A stretch of DNA of 6,429 bases from Burkholderiales bacterium (lineage in GTDB: Bacteria; Pseudomonadota; Gammaproteobacteria; Burkholderiales; SG8-41): positions 1 through 6,429 of the forward strand of contig SYEN01000084.1 of assembly GCA_005800795.1 (NCBI GenBank). The letters are read 5' to 3'. The notes below the pieces were generated by a model, which did no database searches, was not told the origin of the DNA, and was given only the letters and a program-made list of their open reading frames with translations. A program made the translations under genes and the position numbers. Every line of letters begins with the position of its first letter. Positions within the stretch are counted from its first letter, which is position 1. Shown here in pieces: positions 5,483 through 6,429 of this stretch.

Positions 5483-6429
5483 ATGACGCAAAAACGCATC
5501 AAAATCGGCATTGTCGGCGGTACCGGTTACACTGGCGTTGAACTGTTGCGCTTACTGGCACAGCATCCTAACGCACAACTCACCGCGATCACCTCGCGTT
5601 CGGAAGCGGGCATGCCGGTGGCGGACATGTTCCCCAATCTGCGCGGCTGGATCGACCTTAAGTTCGTCGAGCCCGCAGCGGCGAAGCTCGATCAATGTGA
5701 ACTGGTTTTTTTCGCCACACCCAACGGCATCGCCATGAAAGACACGCCCGCGCTGGTGAAAGCGGGCGCGCGCGTGATTGACATCGCGGCGGACTTTCGC
5801 ATCAAGGATATTGCCGAGTGGGAACGTTGGTACAACATGACGCACGCCTGCCCGGAGATCGTGGCCGAAGCGGTGTACGGCCTGCCCGAAGTAAACCGCG
5901 CGAAAATCGCGCGGGCGCGCGTGGTGGCGAATCCCGGTTGTTACCCGACCTCGGTGCAACTCGGCTTTCTGCCGCTGGTCGAAGCAGGTATCGTGGATAA
6001 CGAACACTTGATAGCGGACGCCAAATCGGGCGTGTCCGGCGCCGGGCGCAAGGCCGAGGTGCATACTTTGCTCGCCGAAGCGTCGGATAATTTCAAAGCC
6101 TATGGCGTGCCGGGGCACAGACATTATCCTGAAATAAAACAAGGACTTACGAATGTCTCCGGCAAAGCGGTGAATCTCGTATTCACGCCGCATTTAACGC
6201 CGATGATCCGCGGCATTCACGCCACCCTGTACGCGCGGCTGACTCAAACCGGAAATATCGACCTGCAGGCGCTATTTGAAAAACGTTATACCGGCGAGCC
6301 GTTTGTCGATGTGCTTCCCGCGGGTTCGCACCCCGATACACGTTCAGTGCGCGGTGCGAACCTGTGCCGCATCGCCGTGCATCGTCCGCAAAACGGCGAC
6401 ACGGTGGTCGTGCTGTCGGTAATCGACAA
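5483..6429 (+). CDS. argC: N-acetyl-gamma-glutamyl-phosphate reductase (3' partial)
   Basis: This enzyme reduces N-acetyl-glutamyl phosphate to the semialdehyde with NADPH, the third step of arginine (ornithine) synthesis in the cytoplasm. The frame is open to the window end with 315 complete codons; the family is usually about 340 residues, so roughly the last 25-30 are missing. The N-terminal Rossmann segment reads KIGIVGGTGYTGVELLRLL (7-25). The active-site cysteine is Cys153 in ANPGCYPTS, followed by KSGVSGAGRK (181-190) and the catalytic-histidine segment GVPGHRHYPEI (208-218), with FTPHLTPMIRGI (234-245) after it. ATG 5483 has GGAG (5473-5476) 6 nt upstream and gives the usual short lead before the KIGIVGGTG strand. 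It lies 49 nt after the rpsI terminator stem. No convincing promoter of its own is visible: TATGAT (5436-5441) has no matching -35 at a suitable distance. Confidence 0.96.
   Translation, partial: MTQKRIKIGIVGGTGYTGVELLRLLAQHPNAQLTAITSRSEAGMPVADMFPNLRGWIDLKFVEPAAAKLDQCELVFFATPNGIAMKDTPALVKAGARVIDIAADFRIKDIAEWERWYNMTHACPEIVAEAVYGLPEVNRAKIARARVVANPGCYPTSVQLGFLPLVEAGIVDNEHLIADAKSGVSGAGRKAEVHTLLAEASDNFKAYGVPGHRHYPEIKQGLTNVSGKAVNLVFTPHLTPMIRGIHATLYARLTQTGNIDLQALFEKRYTGEPFVDVLPAGSHPDTRSVRGANLCRIAVHRPQNGDTVVVLSVID

Noticed and set aside
5552..6193. Open frame of 213 codons on the minus strand opposite argC
   Set aside because: argC is unambiguous on the plus strand across the whole span, and the reverse frame has shadow-like composition and no recognised motif.

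Overview
The window reads as an ordinary, well-ordered stretch of a betaproteobacterial chromosome, moderately GC-rich. The gene order (trpG-trpD-trpC next to coq7, and rplM-rpsI followed by argC), the Coq7-type diiron hydroxylase and the style of the L13 and S9 proteins all suggest a Nitrosomonadales/Burkholderiales-like organism. That placement is inference from gene content and remembered family sequences; no search was run. I see no transposase, integrase, phage gene, CRISPR array, tRNA or rRNA.

Region 1 (1-3046, + strand) is the 3' part of a tryptophan operon: trpG (5' end outside the window), trpD and trpC, followed 7 nt later by coq7 of ubiquinone synthesis. trpG and trpD share an ATGA overlap. 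trpD and trpC are separated by a 52-nt AT-rich spacer with an inverted repeat and no usable ribosome binding site next to the trpC start. TrpG/TrpD/TrpC carry chorismate through anthranilate to indole-glycerol phosphate. Ubiquinone also starts from chorismate, so coq7 is metabolically adjacent.

Region 2 (3083-4273, - strand) is a two-gene unit converging on coq7. A membrane-anchored DUF218/YdcF-family protein resembling ElyC is transcribed first, followed 12 nt later by a YhfA-like OsmC-family protein.

Region 3 (4274-5433, + strand) starts with a 225-nt divergent intergenic region carrying a near-consensus sigma-70-type promoter (TTGACA, 18 nt, TATACT) and a leader of about 117 nt. It continues with rplM (L13) and rpsI (S9) and closes with a 13-bp perfect terminator hairpin.

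Region 4 (5483-6429, + strand) is argC of arginine biosynthesis, cut by the window end.

I did not find an undescribed multi-gene system. The points most worth a second look are small and regulatory: the trpD-trpC spacer, the trpC/coq7 junction, and the rplM promoter and leader with a 12/13-nt near-repeat and a possible long-range helix.
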